Shown in pieces: positions 1 through 9,439 of a DNA stretch of 64,000 nt. The DNA lies in the NCBI RefSeq assembly GCF_038595065.1, contig NZ_CP152003.1, forward strand, positions 4,692,001 through 4,756,000, in the 5' to 3' direction. The position numbers were made by a program, and so were the translations under genes. The DNA comes from Sutcliffiella sp. FSL R7-0096 (GTDB lineage Bacteria; Bacillota; Bacilli; Bacillales; Bacillaceae_I). A model generated the notes under the pieces. The model saw nothing but the letters and a program-made list of their open reading frames with translations, did no database searches and was not told the DNA's origin. Numbering within the stretch: the first letter of the stretch is position 1; each line of letters starts with the position of its first letter.

Positions 1-939
1 GGATTTGTATCACAGTCTTGGACGCTCTGGGAGGCCTCCCCTGCCAGGGCGTTGACATATACACGTTATAAAAAGATGTCTGCTGATGAGGGAAGGGATA
101 AGCTGCTTTCGGTGACCCGTGAAAATTTGAAGAACACGCTACGTACCATCTATTTCTGCATCGCCCATGAAATCCAAGTATTCCGTTTCTCCTCCTCCAT
201 TGTCCCGCTTGCCACCCATCCGGATGTGAAGTGGGATTTTGTCAGTGAGTTTGAAAAGGAGTTCAAGGAGATCGGGGATTTAGTGAAGCGCTATGGGATG
301 CGTTCGAGCTTTCATCCCAATCAGTTTACACTGTTCACGAGCGATAAGCCGCATATCACGGAGAATGCAGTGATTGATATGGTCTACCATTACGAGATGC
401 TGAAGGCGATGGGCTTGGAGGATGAGGGCACCATCAATATCCACATAGGTGGGGCGTATGGAAATAAGGAGCAAGCGGTGGAACGATTCCGTGAAAATAT
501 TGTGGCGCTTCCTGATGAGGTCCGGGCGAGGATGACGCTTGAGAATGATGATAAGACCTATACAACGGAGGAGACCTTGGTGCTGTGCGAGGAGCTTGGG
601 ATCCCACTTGCGTTCGATTACCATCATGAATACGCCAATCCGAGTTCTGTATCATGGGAGGAGTTGCTGCCACGGGTGTATGCGACGTGGAAGGATATCG
701 GCATCATTCCAAAGATACATATCTCCTCCCCTATTTCGGAGAAGAAATTGCGGCACCATGCGGACTATGTGAATCTGCAGTTTCTGATGGAGTTTTTGAA
801 AGTCGTTGTTGGCTTAGGGGAAGATGTCGATTTTATGGTAGAAGCAAAAAGGAAAGATGAAGCAGCACTGCAGCTGTGCGAAGACATCGGAAAAATCCGA
901 GGGGTGAAGCGGATTAGCGGTGGTGCGGTGGAGTGGTAA
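1..939 (+). CDS. uvsE: UV damage endonuclease UvsE (5' end outside window)
   Basis: This enzyme nicks DNA 5' to UV photoproducts to start alternative excision repair. The reading frame is open from base 1, where it reads GFVSQSWTLWEASPARAL, matching the N-terminal part of B. subtilis UvsE (YwjD). The gene therefore begins just before the window, and the internal TTG at 52 is not the start. TIM-barrel family motifs are visible: FSSSIVPLATHPDVKWDF, SFHPNQFTLF, INIHIGGAYGNK and MTLENDDKTYTTEE, which supply metal-binding His, Glu and Asp residues. The C-terminus (GVKRISGGAVEW) looks complete. A strong palindrome follows directly and probably ends the transcript. Confidence 0.95.
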   Translation, partial: GFVSQSWTLWEASPARALTYTRYKKMSADEGRDKLLSVTRENLKNTLRTIYFCIAHEIQVFRFSSSIVPLATHPDVKWDFVSEFEKEFKEIGDLVKRYGMRSSFHPNQFTLFTSDKPHITENAVIDMVYHYEMLKAMGLEDEGTINIHIGGAYGNKEQAVERFRENIVALPDEVRARMTLENDDKTYTTEETLVLCEELGIPLAFDYHHEYANPSSVSWEELLPRVYATWKDIGIIPKIHISSPISEKKLRHHADYVNLQFLMEFLKVVVGLGEDVDFMVEAKRKDEAALQLCEDIGKIRGVKRISGGAVEW

Positions 940-946
940 AGGGATA

Positions 947-997
947 AAAGGGGTCTGACCCTCAGCGCTTTAAAGCGGTGAGGGTCAGACCCCTTTT
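947..997. repeat. Family C palindrome, copy 1; bidirectional terminator-like hairpin
   Basis: A long hairpin with AAAAGGGGTCTGACCCTCA on one arm and its near-complement on the other, an inner CGCTTTAAAGCG loop stem, and T-runs on both strands. It lies between the convergent uvsE and XapX genes and can stop both. Nearly the same sequence recurs at 4922-4973. Confidence 0.85.
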
Positions 998-1006
998 TGA
1001 TCTTTT

Positions 1007-1183
1007 TTAGTTGCCTGATTGAAAGATCGGAGCCACCCAAGTAAATAGGCGGTAACCGAGGTAGATGCCGACGATTCCTACGATTCCGGAGAATACGGGT
1101 GGTGCTGGGATTGGCAGGCGGAATAGGGCAAAGAGGAATCCTACGACCATGCCTGTTGCAAGTGCGAGTAAGCTTTCTTTCAT
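1007..1183 (-). CDS. XapX domain (DUF1427) small membrane protein
   Basis: A 58-residue ORF with an AAGGGAG ribosome binding site about nine bases before its ATG. The protein is almost entirely hydrophobic, with two likely membrane segments (about residues 5-22 and 30-47). It contains LFRLPIPAPPVFSGIVGIVG, the proline-rich core of the XapX family found in many bacilli. Function is unknown. It lies downstream of argS but is separated from it by a terminator, so it probably has its own promoter in the 1184-1236 gap. Confidence 0.8.
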   Translation of the reverse strand: MKESLLALATGMVVGFLFALFRLPIPAPPVFSGIVGIVGIYLGYRLFTWVAPIFQSGN

Positions 1184-1236
1184 TGTTGAAAACTCCCTTG
1201 TTGTTTTTGTCTTATGTTAGTTATTTTGGCCAAAAG

Positions 1237-1271
1237 AAAGCTCTCTACTCTAAAATCAGGTAGAGAGCTTT
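1237..1271 (-). terminator. Terminator of the ywiB-argS operon
   Basis: A perfect 12-bp stem (AAAGCTCTCTAC / GTAGAGAGCTTT) with an 11-nt loop lies seven bases past the argS stop. It is followed on the minus strand by CTTTT. Confidence 0.9.
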
Positions 1272-1277
1272 ATGGGA

Positions 1278-2948
1278 TTACATCTTCTCAGGTGCAGAAA
1301 CCCCGATCAGCTTAAGTGCATCCTGCAGCGTGGTCTGAACGGCTTTCATCAAACCGAGACGCGCTCTGGATTTTTCTTGGTTGTCAGGATCCAATACTTT
1401 TTCCGCGTTGTAGAAGCTGTGCAATGCGGATGCCAGTTCGAATGTGTAGTTCGTGATACGGTGAGGGATGCGTTTTTCTGCCGCTTCCGCTACCGCAAGT
1501 GGGTATTCCCCTAGCTTTTTCAAAAGGTCGATCTCTTTTTCAGAAGAGATGTGTTCAAGCGCGAAGTCCCCTTCTAAGCTTAAGCCTTGTTCTTCTCCTT
1601 GGCGAAGCATGCTGCAAATACGTGCGTGCGCGTATTGTGCGTAGAATACCGGGTTCTCGTTGGACTGTGATACGGCAAGGTCCATGTCGAAGTCAAGATG
1701 CGTATCGCCTGAACGCATAGCAAAGAAGTAACGTACTGCATCCAAGCCCACTTCTTCCATCAAGTCACGCATCGTCACCGCTTTACCGGTACGCTTGCTC
1801 ATTTTCATTTTTTCACCGTTTTGGAAAAGGTGAACAAGTTGGATGATTTCCACTTCCAGTGCGTCTTTTCCGTAACCTAATGCTTCGATTGCCGCCTTCA
1901 TACGAGGGATATAGCCGTGGTGGTCTGCTCCCCAGATGTTGATCAGCTTGTCATGACCACGCTTCAGTTTATCCTGATGGTAGGCGATGTCCGGCGTCAG
2001 ATAGGTGTAAGAGCCGTCATTTTTAATTAATACACGGTTTTTGTCATCGCCAAATTCTGTGGAGCGGAACCATGTCGCTCCTTCTTCTTCATAGATGTGG
2101 CCCTGTTCGCGAAGGGTAGATAGTGCCTCGTCGATTTTTCCGTTGTTGTATAGGGAAGTCTCGGAATACCATACGTCAAAACGAACGCGGAACTCTTCTA
2201 AGTCCTGTTGCAATTTTTTCATTTCGTATTTCAAGCCATATTCACGGAAAAAGCTGCGGCGATCCTCTTCTGATTCGTTGGCGAAACGGTCGCCGAACTC
2301 ATCTGCGATTGCCTGCCCGATCCCGATGATGTCTTTTCCATGATAGCCATCTTCCGGCATTTCCATGTCATGACCAAGCGCTTGGAAGTAACGTGCCTCA
2401 ACTGAAAGCGCCAAATTGTTGATTTGGTTACCAGCGTCATTGATGTAATATTCGCGTGTTACCTCGTAGCCTGCCTTGTCGAGTACATTACATAGGGAAT
2501 CCCCCACTGCCGCGCCACGTGCATGTCCAAGGTGAAGGTCGCCTGTAGGGTTTGCAGAAACAAACTCGACATTGATCTTTTCACCGTTACCGACGTTGGA
2601 ACGACCGTAGTTGGATCCCTCATTCAGGATCGTCGGGATTAGCTCTGTAAGGTAGGCATTATCCATGTAAAAGTTGATGAAGCCAGGCCCTGCGATATCA
2701 ATCTTTTCAATGGAAGCTTTGGATTGGTCGAAATTCTTCACGATTTCTTCCGCAATCATGCGTGGCGCTTTTTTCGAAACACGTGCAAGCTGCATCGCCA
2801 TATTGGTGGAGTAGTCCCCGTTTGCTTTATCTTTTGGTGTTTCCAGTACAACGTCCGGAATCTGTTCTTCTGTTGCCAAGCCTGCTTTCAGAACGGAAGC
2901 TTTAATCTCGGCTTTCAGGCGTTCTTGTACTTGTTCTACTATATTCAT
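1278..2948 (-). CDS. argS: Arginyl-tRNA synthetase
   Basis: Class I aminoacyl-tRNA synthetase that charges tRNA-Arg. The 556 residues match the bacillar ArgS length. Signature motifs are HLGH at residues 139-142 (the HIGH motif) within [20 protein letters not shown], and KMSKR at 382-386. The C-terminal DALR anticodon-binding domain includes [18 protein letters not shown]. The ATG overlaps the stop of the upstream DUF1934 gene (ATGA), implying translational coupling, and a strong terminator follows. The same ywiB-argS order occurs in B. subtilis. Confidence 0.97.
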   Translation of the reverse strand: MNIVEQVQERLKAEIKASVLKAGLATEEQIPDVVLETPKDKANGDYSTNMAMQLARVSKKAPRMIAEEIVKNFDQSKASIEKIDIAGPGFINFYMDNAYLTELIPTILNEGSNYGRSNVGNGEKINVEFVSANPTGDLHLGHARGAAVGDSLCNVLDKAGYEVTREYYINDAGNQINNLALSVEARYFQALGHDMEMPEDGYHGKDIIGIGQAIADEFGDRFANESEEDRRSFFREYGLKYEMKKLQQDLEEFRVRFDVWYSETSLYNNGKIDEALSTLREQGHIYEEEGATWFRSTEFGDDKNRVLIKNDGSYTYLTPDIAYHQDKLKRGHDKLINIWGADHHGYIPRMKAAIEALGYGKDALEVEIIQLVHLFQNGEKMKMSKRTGKAVTMRDLMEEVGLDAVRYFFAMRSGDTHLDFDMDLAVSQSNENPVFYAQYAHARICSMLRQGEEQGLSLEGDFALEHISSEKEIDLLKKLGEYPLAVAEAAEKRIPHRITNYTFELASALHSFYNAEKVLDPDNQEKSRARLGLMKAVQTTLQDALKLIGVSAPEKM

Positions 2949-3400
2949 CTTGCCTGTTCCTCCTCGTAGTTGATTGTTATCAAGTATTGACCGGTTATTT
3001 GGTCTTGAACCTTCAATTTATAATCGAGCTGTAAACAGCCTCTTTTCTTTTCGGGATCCTTCATCATGACCACTTTTTCGGTTTCCGTTTCAAACTGGAA
3101 ACCTGCGCCAACGCCCTGGTAGCTTCCTTCTGTCGTTTCACCGGCACGGAAGGATTGCAGCATGTTGATGTCACCTGAGCGCTTCAGGCGTACTTCTTTG
3201 TCCGTAATTTTATAAAAACAATCGACCTTCTCCTTCCCTTCGAGTTCCTCTGAGAAGACGATGTATTCTGATTCACCTTTTATGTAGTATTGACCATCTG
3301 CTCCAAACACAACAAATTCCCTGTCATTATCCGCATGTATTATTTCCGACTGGAACGTCACCTTTATCGGCATCTTTAAGTGATTTTGATTGTCAGCCAT
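2945..3400 (-). CDS. ywiB: DUF1934 family beta-barrel protein (YwiB)
   Basis: A DUF1934 protein of about 151 residues, calycin-like, of unknown molecular function and usually encoded next to argS in bacilli. The body has alternating hydrophobic strands ([44 protein letters not shown]) typical of the family. An in-frame ATG at 3412 lies directly on the AAAGG sequence, so the ATG at 3400 (MADNQNHL) is the better start. MPIKV, eight codons further in, is also possible. The stop overlaps the argS start by four bases. Confidence 0.85.
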   Translation of the reverse strand: MADNQNHLKMPIKVTFQSEIIHADNDREFVVFGADGQYYIKGESEYIVFSEELEGKEKVDCFYKITDKEVRLKRSGDINMLQSFRAGETTEGSYQGVGAGFQFETETEKVVMMKDPEKKRGCLQLDYKLKVQDQITGQYLITINYEEEQAR

Positions 3401-3562
3401 CTGGCCCCACATCCTTTTATCTATTACGCTTATTGGTTCGCGTCGATTTATCTATAACCTTCATAGTATAAAACAAGTAGTGGCGTGAGTTCAATAGAGG
3501 ATATGGATTGGAAGGGAAAATTGATGGATTTTGGGAGGAGAAATGGTCTTCGGTCTGCTTTA

Positions 3563-3680
3563 TGAGGGGAGACAATTTGGTTTGTGACGGGATTATGGGT
3601 GCTTGTGAAGGGATACTGAGGAGTTGAAATGGGATTATCACTCAGTATGACGGAATTCCACATTCTTATGAAGGGTTTAG
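3563..3680. repeat. Degenerate ~21-nt tandem array (GGGAT type)
   Basis: The gap between the ywiB start and the speB end (3401-3796) contains four or five loose units of the form TGA(c/a)GGGATnnTG, with GGGAT-like cores at about 3589, 3610, 3631, 3651 and 3672, about 21 nt apart. Apart from this and the speB terminator I see nothing in the gap. It is the weakest of the seven arrays in this window. Confidence 0.45.
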
Positions 3681-3734
3681 ATGAGAACTCAAGTATACTT
3701 CGCAAAATCCACCTTAAATACCCTTATGTTTAGC

Positions 3735-3784
3735 AAAAAACAACCCTATACCCCAAGCACTTTCGCGCTCAGAGAACAGGGCTG
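3735..3784 (-). terminator. Likely terminator after speB
   Basis: On the minus strand CAGCCCT pairs with AGGGTTG around an inner AGCGC-GAAA-GTGCT hairpin, followed by TTTTTTG. It starts about a dozen bases past the speB stop. Confidence 0.6.
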
Positions 3785-3796
3785 AATCACTAACTC

Positions 3797-4669
3797 TTAT
3801 TTCACCCAACCTAAAATCATTTCACGGATCAGTTTGCTCGCTGTGTTGGCAGTCTGCTCGGACGGGTCATAGATTGGCGCAACTTCCACAAGGTCCGCTC
3901 CAACTACATTCACATCGGAGCCTGCGATTGCATGGATGGATGCAAGCAATTCACGGGATGTGATACCACCGCAATCCACTGTTCCTGTTCCAGGCGCATG
4001 TGCAGGATCAAGGACGTCGATGTCGATCGTTACGTAAACCGGACGGCCTGCAAGTGTCGGAAGGATTTCTTTTAATGGCTCAAGCACTTCGAATTTGGAG
4101 ATGTGCATGCCCACTTCCTTCGCCCATTGAAATTCTTCCTTCATGCCGGAACGGATTCCGAATGAGTACACATTCGTCGGGCCGATCAGGTTTGCTGCTT
4201 TCTTGATCGGTGTGGAGTGGGAAAGCGGCTCGCCTTCATAGTCGTCACGAAGGTCTGTGTGAGCGTCCATGTGGATGATGGCAAGATCCGGATACTTTTT
4301 GTACATCGCCTTGATGACAGGCCAAGATACAAGATGCTCCCCTCCCATTCCAAGTGGGAACTTGTCTTTTTCTAAAAGTCCATCGATGTATTCTTCAATC
4401 ATTTCGATGCTTTTTTGTGGGTTACCGAATGGCAATGGGATATCGCCGGCATCGAAATATTTTACTTCTTCTAGCTCGCGGTCGAGGTACGGGCTGTATT
4501 CTTCCAGTCCGATCGAAACTTCGCGGATACGGGATGGACCGAAGCGGGATCCCGGGCGGTAGCTGACGGTCCAGTCCATCGGCATGCCGTAGATTACTGC
4601 TTGGCTATCTTCAAAGCTTGGGTGGCTTTTAATAAATACGTTGCCTGAATATGCTTCATCAAAACGCAT
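3797..4669 (-). CDS. speB: Agmatinase
   Basis: Hydrolyses agmatine to putrescine and urea, feeding spermidine synthase. The 290 residues show the binuclear-manganese ureohydrolase motifs GMGGEHLVSWP, IHMDAHTDLRDDY and IDIDVLDPAHAPGTGT, so all metal-binding His and Asp residues are present. The start has an excellent RBS (AAAGGAGG). It follows speE in the same direction as in B. subtilis, but here a family A copy and a family C hairpin sit between the two genes, so co-transcription may be weakened. Confidence 0.97.
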   Translation of the reverse strand: MRFDEAYSGNVFIKSHPSFEDSQAVIYGMPMDWTVSYRPGSRFGPSRIREVSIGLEEYSPYLDRELEEVKYFDAGDIPLPFGNPQKSIEMIEEYIDGLLEKDKFPLGMGGEHLVSWPVIKAMYKKYPDLAIIHMDAHTDLRDDYEGEPLSHSTPIKKAANLIGPTNVYSFGIRSGMKEEFQWAKEVGMHISKFEVLEPLKEILPTLAGRPVYVTIDIDVLDPAHAPGTGTVDCGGITSRELLASIHAIAGSDVNVVGADLVEVAPIYDPSEQTANTASKLIREMILGWVK

Positions 4670-4721
4670 TGGGGGTTCCTCCTTTATCGAGGGTATGGTT
4701 TCGTGAAAAGAGTACTTACCT

Positions 4722-4864
4722 GGTTAACTCCCTGTTGATTTGCGTTCCGAGTGTTCGCTTTCCACGGGGCGGTGCTTGAGCCTCCTCGGCTTTGCCTGCG
4801 GGGTCTCAAGTCTACCGCTACCTCCCGTAGGAGTCTCACACCCTGCACTTCAATCAACAGGGGG
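4722..4864. repeat. Family A element, copy A1
   Basis: About 143 bp. Its ends carry CCTGTTGATT and AATCAACAGG as an inverted repeat. The GC-rich interior includes the conserved blocks TTCGCTTTCCACGGGGC, TTGAGCCTCCTCGG, TGCGGGGTCTCAAG and CTACCGCTACCTCCCG. It has no coding capacity. It lies between speE and speB. Confidence 0.85.
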
Positions 4865-4921
4865 ACAATTTTTATCTTGAAGCATCTCTTTTACAACCCT
4901 CTTATTATGATAAATTTATTT

Positions 4922-4973
4922 AAGGGGTCTGACCCTTAGCGCTTTAAAGCGTTGAGGGTCAGACCCCTTTTAT
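4922..4973. repeat. Family C palindrome, copy 2
   Basis: Nearly identical to the copy at 947-997, with the same GCGCTTTAAAGCG core. It lies just after the speE stop and would form a strong hairpin ahead of a T-run on either strand, so it could end or attenuate speE transcription before speB. Confidence 0.85.
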
Positions 4974-4993
4974 CTTATTAACCTTCTACCGCG

Positions 4994-5821
4994 TTACTTG
5001 ATTAAATCTGCAACGAATTTTGGTAGGGCGAATGCTGCTTTGTGCAGGTCTTTTGTGTAGTATTTGGTTTCGATTTCGTGGAAGCGGTCTTCGCTTACTT
5101 CCAGTGGGTCGTGTTTTTTGGATCCGATGGTAAATGTCCACATGCCGCTTGGGTATGTAGGGATGTTTGCGATGTAAAGGCGTGTAATCGGGAAGATTTC
5201 ACGTACGTCGCGTTGTACCGTTGTGATCAGTTCTGGTGTGAACCATGGGTTGTCCGTTTGCGCTACGAATACACCGTCTTCTTTCAATGCTTTGGAGATT
5301 CCTGCGTAGAAGCCTTTTGTGAATAGGTTTACAGCTGGTCCAACTGGCTCCGTGGAGTCTACCATGATGACATCATACTCGTTTTCGCTTTCCGCGATGT
5401 GCATGAAGCCGTCGCCGACCTTCACTTCCACGCGTTCGTTTTCTAGCTCCCCTGCAATTTCAGGAAGGTACTTTTTGGAGTACTCGATTACTTTTCCGTC
5501 GATTTCTACAAGTGTCGCTTTTTTCACGCTCGGGTGCTTTAAGACTTCACGGATTACACCGCCGTCTCCTCCACCTACAACCAACACGTTCTCCGGGTTA
5601 GGGTGAGTGAATAATGGCACGTGTGCCACCATCTCGTGGTAAACGAACTCGTCCTTTTGTGTCGTCATTACCATGCCGTCCAATACAAGCATGTTGCCGA
5701 ACTCTTCTGTTTCCACCATATCAAGCTTTTGGAATTCCGTCTGCTCTGTATGTAAAGTGCGTTTGATTTTCGCTGTGATTCCGAAGTTTTTTGTTTGATA
5801 TTCTGTGTACCATAATTCCAT
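4994..5821 (-). CDS. speE: Spermidine synthase
   Basis: Transfers an aminopropyl group from decarboxylated SAM to putrescine. The protein is about 275 residues, like B. subtilis SpeE (276). Motifs include [14 protein letters not shown] at the N-terminus, the nucleotide-binding [20 protein letters not shown], the catalytic region [13 protein letters not shown] and [12 protein letters not shown] chose ATG at 5821 by homology. An ATG four codons upstream at 5833 abuts the GGAAGGGA sequence too closely. It is first in the speE-speB unit. Confidence 0.95.
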   Translation of the reverse strand: MELWYTEYQTKNFGITAKIKRTLHTEQTEFQKLDMVETEEFGNMLVLDGMVMTTQKDEFVYHEMVAHVPLFTHPNPENVLVVGGGDGGVIREVLKHPSVKKATLVEIDGKVIEYSKKYLPEIAGELENERVEVKVGDGFMHIAESENEYDVIMVDSTEPVGPAVNLFTKGFYAGISKALKEDGVFVAQTDNPWFTPELITTVQRDVREIFPITRLYIANIPTYPSGMWTFTIGSKKHDPLEVSEDRFHEIETKYYTKDLHKAAFALPKFVADLIK

Positions 5822-5886
5822 TTTGTACAACATTCCCTTCCAAAGTAAAATGATCTATCTGACTTGCGACCATAAGCGTTAGTTTC

Positions 5887-5921
5887 TATCGTTAAATGCT
5901 CGTTTTTATCGTTCCCTATCG
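5887..5921. promoter_or_regulatory. Helically phased TATCG repeats upstream of speE
   Basis: TATCGTT at 5887 and 5907 and TATCGAT at 5917 are spaced 20 and 10 bases apart, that is, on one face of the helix, 65-100 bases upstream of the speE start. This suggests a regulator site but matches no consensus I know. The rest of the gap up to family A copy A2 is AT-rich with nothing else certain. Confidence 0.3.
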
Positions 5922-6137
5922 ATAAAAAATGAAACATTGATTAATCGGGATTTCTTGCTCGGGCTGTGCACAAAAAACTGCCTCCGCTTTTCTAATCACC
6001 AAGAAAAAAGTATAGATGAATCTAGCGAAAATTCAAGTATTAATTTTATTTTTTCATAAATGTTTAAAAAGGTTCAAAGAATTTCATACTAGGAAATAAA
6101 AACTGTTTATGTACTATATTATTTTGATTCTATATAT

Positions 6138-6325
6138 AGCTGTTGATTTCCGTTCCAGGCGCTTCGCTTTCCGCGGGCGGTCCGGGAGCCTCCTCACTCC
6201 GTTGCGGGGTCTCCCAAGTCCCTTCCTCCCGCTGGACAAGGAAGGCTACGTGAGCGATTCATCGCACGAAGAAAATGCGTTAGCATTTTCGAGGAGTCTG
6301 CGCGCCTTACACTGCAATCAACTAG
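6138..6325. repeat. Family A element, copy A2, with 56-nt extra module
   Basis: Ends in AGCTGTTGATT and CAATCAACTAG. It contains the family blocks GCTTCGCTTTCCGCGGGC and GTTGCGGGGTCTCCC. Positions 6235-6290 are an extra module with two small hairpins (GCGA-ttca-TCGC and GAAAATGC-gtta-GCATTTTC), shared only with copy A8. It lies 60 bp before pbpG. Confidence 0.85.
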
Positions 6326-6386
6326 GGTTCTAAATTAATTATTTTTATTACTAATACTCACGCTAACAGATAGGGGGTTGAGAAAA

Positions 6387-8459
6387 GTGGAGTTAATCAC
6401 TAATGACCGGTTTCAGCAGGTAATTAAATATGTTCGTGCTTTATTTTTTATTGGAATTATCCTATCAATCTCTTTCTTTCTGCTGTTCGGCGGTGTGTGG
6501 ATTTATGCAAAATCTAAGGGTGCCCCTCCCCTTTCTGTGACGCAGTCTTCGATTATCTATAGCAAGGATGGCTCGATTATCGGGGAGGCTCATAGTGGCG
6601 AAAAGCGATATTGGGTTTCGCTTGAGGATATTTCTCCCTATTTGATCGATGCGACGATCGCGGTGGAAGATCGACGTTTTTTCACCCATCATGGCTTTGA
6701 TCCAAAGCGAATTGGCGGTGCGATCCTAGCAGATATCAAGGCTCGCGCGAAGGTTCAGGGGGCGAGCACGATTTCCCAGCAGTATGCGAGGAATCTTTTC
6801 CTTGTGCATGACAAGACGTGGAAGCGCAAAATGGAAGAGGCCCTTTATACCATTAGAATTGAGGCCAACTACTCGAAGGAAGAGATCCTTGAGGGCTATT
6901 TGAATACGATTTATTATGGCCATGGCGCTTATGGGATTGAATCGGCGTCTTATTACTATTTTAACAAGCCTGCAAAAGAATTGACGTTGTCAGAAGCAAG
7001 CATGCTTGCCGGAATTCCGAAAGGTCCTGGGGTATTTTCCCCTTATGTGGACAGCGAGCGGGCTAGCCAAAGGCAGCAAGTGGTCCTGAATTCCATGGTG
7101 GAAAACGGCTCCCTAACGAAAGAGGCAGTCGAGGGAGCTTTGGCACAGCCACTGACCTACGGCAATCGTGAGCATTTGCCGAAAGAATTCATGGCTCCTT
7201 ATTTTCAGGATGCGGTAAGGGCTGTTATCAGGAATGAACTGAACCTGCAAGAGGAGTTGGAGATGGGTGGACTCCATATCTATACCACCTTGGATCCCGC
7301 ACTCCAGGCCATCGCCGAGGAAGAAGTCGAGAAAACGTTCAATCCGGAGTCCTCGATGCAGGTCGGATTTGTATCCATGGACCCGAAAACAGGCAGGGTG
7401 CTGGCGCTTGTCGGGGGAAGGGATTATGAAGAAAGCCCTTATAACCGGGTGACGCAGGCGGAAAGACAGCCAGGGTCCACCTTCAAGCCGCTACTGTATT
7501 ACCGGGCGCTTGAACAAGGATTCACCCCATCGACCGGGTTCCGGAGTGAAGTGACGACCTTCCAGGTGGATGAAGGGCGCTCGACCTACACGCCACACAA
7601 TTTCAATAACTATTATGCCAACGACACGTTGACGATGATGCAAGCACTACCTTTGTCGGATAACATCTATGCCGTAAAAACGCATCTGTTGCTTGGCGAG
7701 AAAGAGCTGACAAAGCAGGCAAAAGAGCTTGGTATCAAGTCACAGGTGAAGGATGTCCCATCACTTGCACTTGGGACCTCCCCAGTCCGGGTGCTTGATA
7801 TGGCCAATGCCTACAGTGTGTTTGCCAATGGAGGAAAAGCGGTCAAGCCCGTCTTTATTGAAAAAGTAGTGAATTATCGCGGGGAGGTACTTTTTGAGCG
7901 GGAAAAAGAAACAAAACAACTGTTGGATCCTGATGTCACGTTTGTACTGAACCATATGATGACAGGAATGTTCGATCCCGCCTTGAACGGCTATATGGCA
8001 GTCACCGGAAATGCCATCCGTGACCAGCTGACAAGGCCGTATGCAGGTAAGTCTGGCTCTACAGAAACCGATAGCTGGATGATCGGGTATACGCCACAGC
8101 TTGTCAGTGCTGTCTGGACAGGCTATGACCGCGACCAATCCATCACACTTTGGGAAGAAAAGCATTATGCGAAAAATCTGTGGGCTGGCTTTATGGAACG
8201 CGCCCTGGATAACAAATCGGTCATGGCTTTCGCTCCAACAGAAGGCGTCGTCGGGGTGCAGGTCAATCCTCAAAGCGGACTTCTTGCCACAAGCGACTGC
8301 CCTGTTTCCCGGTTGAGCTACTATATAAAGGGAACGGAGCCGACGGAATATTGCATGGCCCACTTGAATGACGGTTCGACAGAAGAAACTGCACCGGAAG
8401 AAAGTCCTAAAGAGGAAGCACCGAAGAAGTGGTGGAAGAAGTTTGTGCCTTGGATGTAA
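6387..8459 (+). CDS. pbpG: Penicillin-binding protein 2D, transglycosylase/transpeptidase
   Basis: Bifunctional class A PBP that polymerises and crosslinks peptidoglycan. B. subtilis PbpG acts in forespore wall synthesis. A single membrane anchor (about residues 15-42) is followed by the glycosyltransferase domain (TIAVEDRRFFTHHGFDP, GASTISQQYARNLFL) and the transpeptidase domain (RQPGSTFKPLLYYRAL with the SxxK serine, LSDN, KSGST). The lysine- and glutamate-rich tail ends in WWKKFVPWM. I chose the GTG at 6387, nine bases from TAGGGGG, because the TTG at 6378 touches the SD. Family A copy A2 separates it from any conserved upstream promoter. A terminator follows. Confidence 0.95.
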   Translation: MELITNDRFQQVIKYVRALFFIGIILSISFFLLFGGVWIYAKSKGAPPLSVTQSSIIYSKDGSIIGEAHSGEKRYWVSLEDISPYLIDATIAVEDRRFFTHHGFDPKRIGGAILADIKARAKVQGASTISQQYARNLFLVHDKTWKRKMEEALYTIRIEANYSKEEILEGYLNTIYYGHGAYGIESASYYYFNKPAKELTLSEASMLAGIPKGPGVFSPYVDSERASQRQQVVLNSMVENGSLTKEAVEGALAQPLTYGNREHLPKEFMAPYFQDAVRAVIRNELNLQEELEMGGLHIYTTLDPALQAIAEEEVEKTFNPESSMQVGFVSMDPKTGRVLALVGGRDYEESPYNRVTQAERQPGSTFKPLLYYRALEQGFTPSTGFRSEVTTFQVDEGRSTYTPHNFNNYYANDTLTMMQALPLSDNIYAVKTHLLLGEKELTKQAKELGIKSQVKDVPSLALGTSPVRVLDMANAYSVFANGGKAVKPVFIEKVVNYRGEVLFEREKETKQLLDPDVTFVLNHMMTGMFDPALNGYMAVTGNAIRDQLTRPYAGKSGSTETDSWMIGYTPQLVSAVWTGYDRDQSITLWEEKHYAKNLWAGFMERALDNKSVMAFAPTEGVVGVQVNPQSGLLATSDCPVSRLSYYIKGTEPTEYCMAHLNDGSTEETAPEESPKEEAPKKWWKKFVPWM

Positions 8460-8460
8460 T

Positions 8461-8596
8461 TCCCCCTTTTGAATGAAGTGCAAGGTGTGAGACTCCCTAG
8501 GGAGATAGCGGTAGCTTGAGACCCCCGATCGTTGGGATGAGGCTCAAGCACCGCCCTAAGGATAAGCAAACACCTGGAACGCAAAAGGGAGTAAAC
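8461..8596. repeat. Family A element, copy A3 (inverted orientation)
   Basis: The reverse complement reads TTTACTCCCTTTTGCGTTCC at its left end and contains GGGCGGTGCTTGAGCC, GGGGGTCTCAAG and TACCGCTATCTCCC, as in A1. It begins directly after the pbpG stop codon. Confidence 0.8.
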
Positions 8597-8626
8597 GAGG
8601 TAAATAAATAATATCCTGAAAAAGTT

Positions 8627-8656
8627 AAAACCCCCGGGATGTCTCCCGGGGGTTTT
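8627..8656. terminator. Bidirectional terminator between pbpG and ywhD
   Basis: Hairpin AAAACCCCCGGGA / TCCCGGGGGTTTT with a tiny loop and A/T tails on both sides, lying between convergent genes. The remaining bases up to 8787 show nothing else. Confidence 0.9.
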
Positions 8657-8787
8657 AGGTGTCCTAGCTTTCCATGTGTTCTACACATGTAGGTTAAGTT
8701 TACTTTTTTTGTCGTAATAACTCAAGTAGGTAGAGTCGAACATTCAAAAAAATGTCACAACTTTATTTTTGGTAAGCTCTTGACAAA

Positions 8788-9303
8788 TTAGTTTGTAGCC
8801 AATCCTTTTTTCAGATCCTCTGATGCTCGTTCCCACATTCCTTTGTCATGTGACTCCAGATAGTTTTGCAGGATAGCTTTGGAGCGATCATCCATGTGGT
8901 CCACCATGATGTGGCGCTTCATCGACTTATCCATTTTATTGACATGCTCCGGAAGCGATTTGTAGCCTCTGCGGATTTCACGATCCACCGTCATTTCACA
9001 CGCCGTCACACCGGCATAATACGGTCCTTCTTGCTTGCGGTCAATCGTTACCCAAACAAGCCAGTACGGTTTTCCGTTCGGCACATCCTCCTTATTCGGA
9101 AGGAACTTGATGCCGCGTTCTACCGTGCTGCGCGCATGCATCGCACCGATGTCGACAAATGCTTCTCCGCCTTCCACATCTACAAATACAGGTGACACAT
9201 TATCGAGGCTCAATGCCCCGATCCCGAATCCGCCGTGCCCATCTGTCGGGTCATTTTTTATGATATTAAAGCCAATCGGTTTCTTTTTCTTTTCCTGATC
9301 CAT
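8788..9303 (-). CDS. ywhD: YwhD family protein
   Basis: A 171-residue conserved Bacillus protein of unknown function. It matches B. subtilis YwhD nearly throughout: KKKPIGFNIIKNDPTDGHGG at the N-terminus, then IGALSLDNVSPVFVDVE, FVDIGAMHARSTVERG, GKPYWLVWVTIDR and YYAGVTACEM. No signal peptide or membrane segment is visible, so it is probably cytosolic. It diverges from ywhB over a 136-bp gap that should hold both promoters. Confidence 0.9.
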   Translation of the reverse strand: MDQEKKKKPIGFNIIKNDPTDGHGGFGIGALSLDNVSPVFVDVEGGEAFVDIGAMHARSTVERGIKFLPNKEDVPNGKPYWLVWVTIDRKQEGPYYAGVTACEMTVDREIRRGYKSLPEHVNKMDKSMKRHIMVDHMDDRSKAILQNYLESHDKGMWERASEDLKKGLATN

Positions 9304-9439
9304 CCTTCTTGCCCCCTTACCTTTTATGTAACCGCGCTAGAGTGGCTGATGCGTTCCTGCCACTTGCGCTTTTCTTTTCATTATACAATAATTTATGAGA
9401 GATGGAAAAACAATAGAAGCCCAAAGGAGCGTGCATGTG

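Noticed and set aside
6072-6100. Sigma-F promoter for pbpG upstream of copy A2
   Set aside because: GTTCA-N15-GGAAATAAA matches the consensus too poorly to call.
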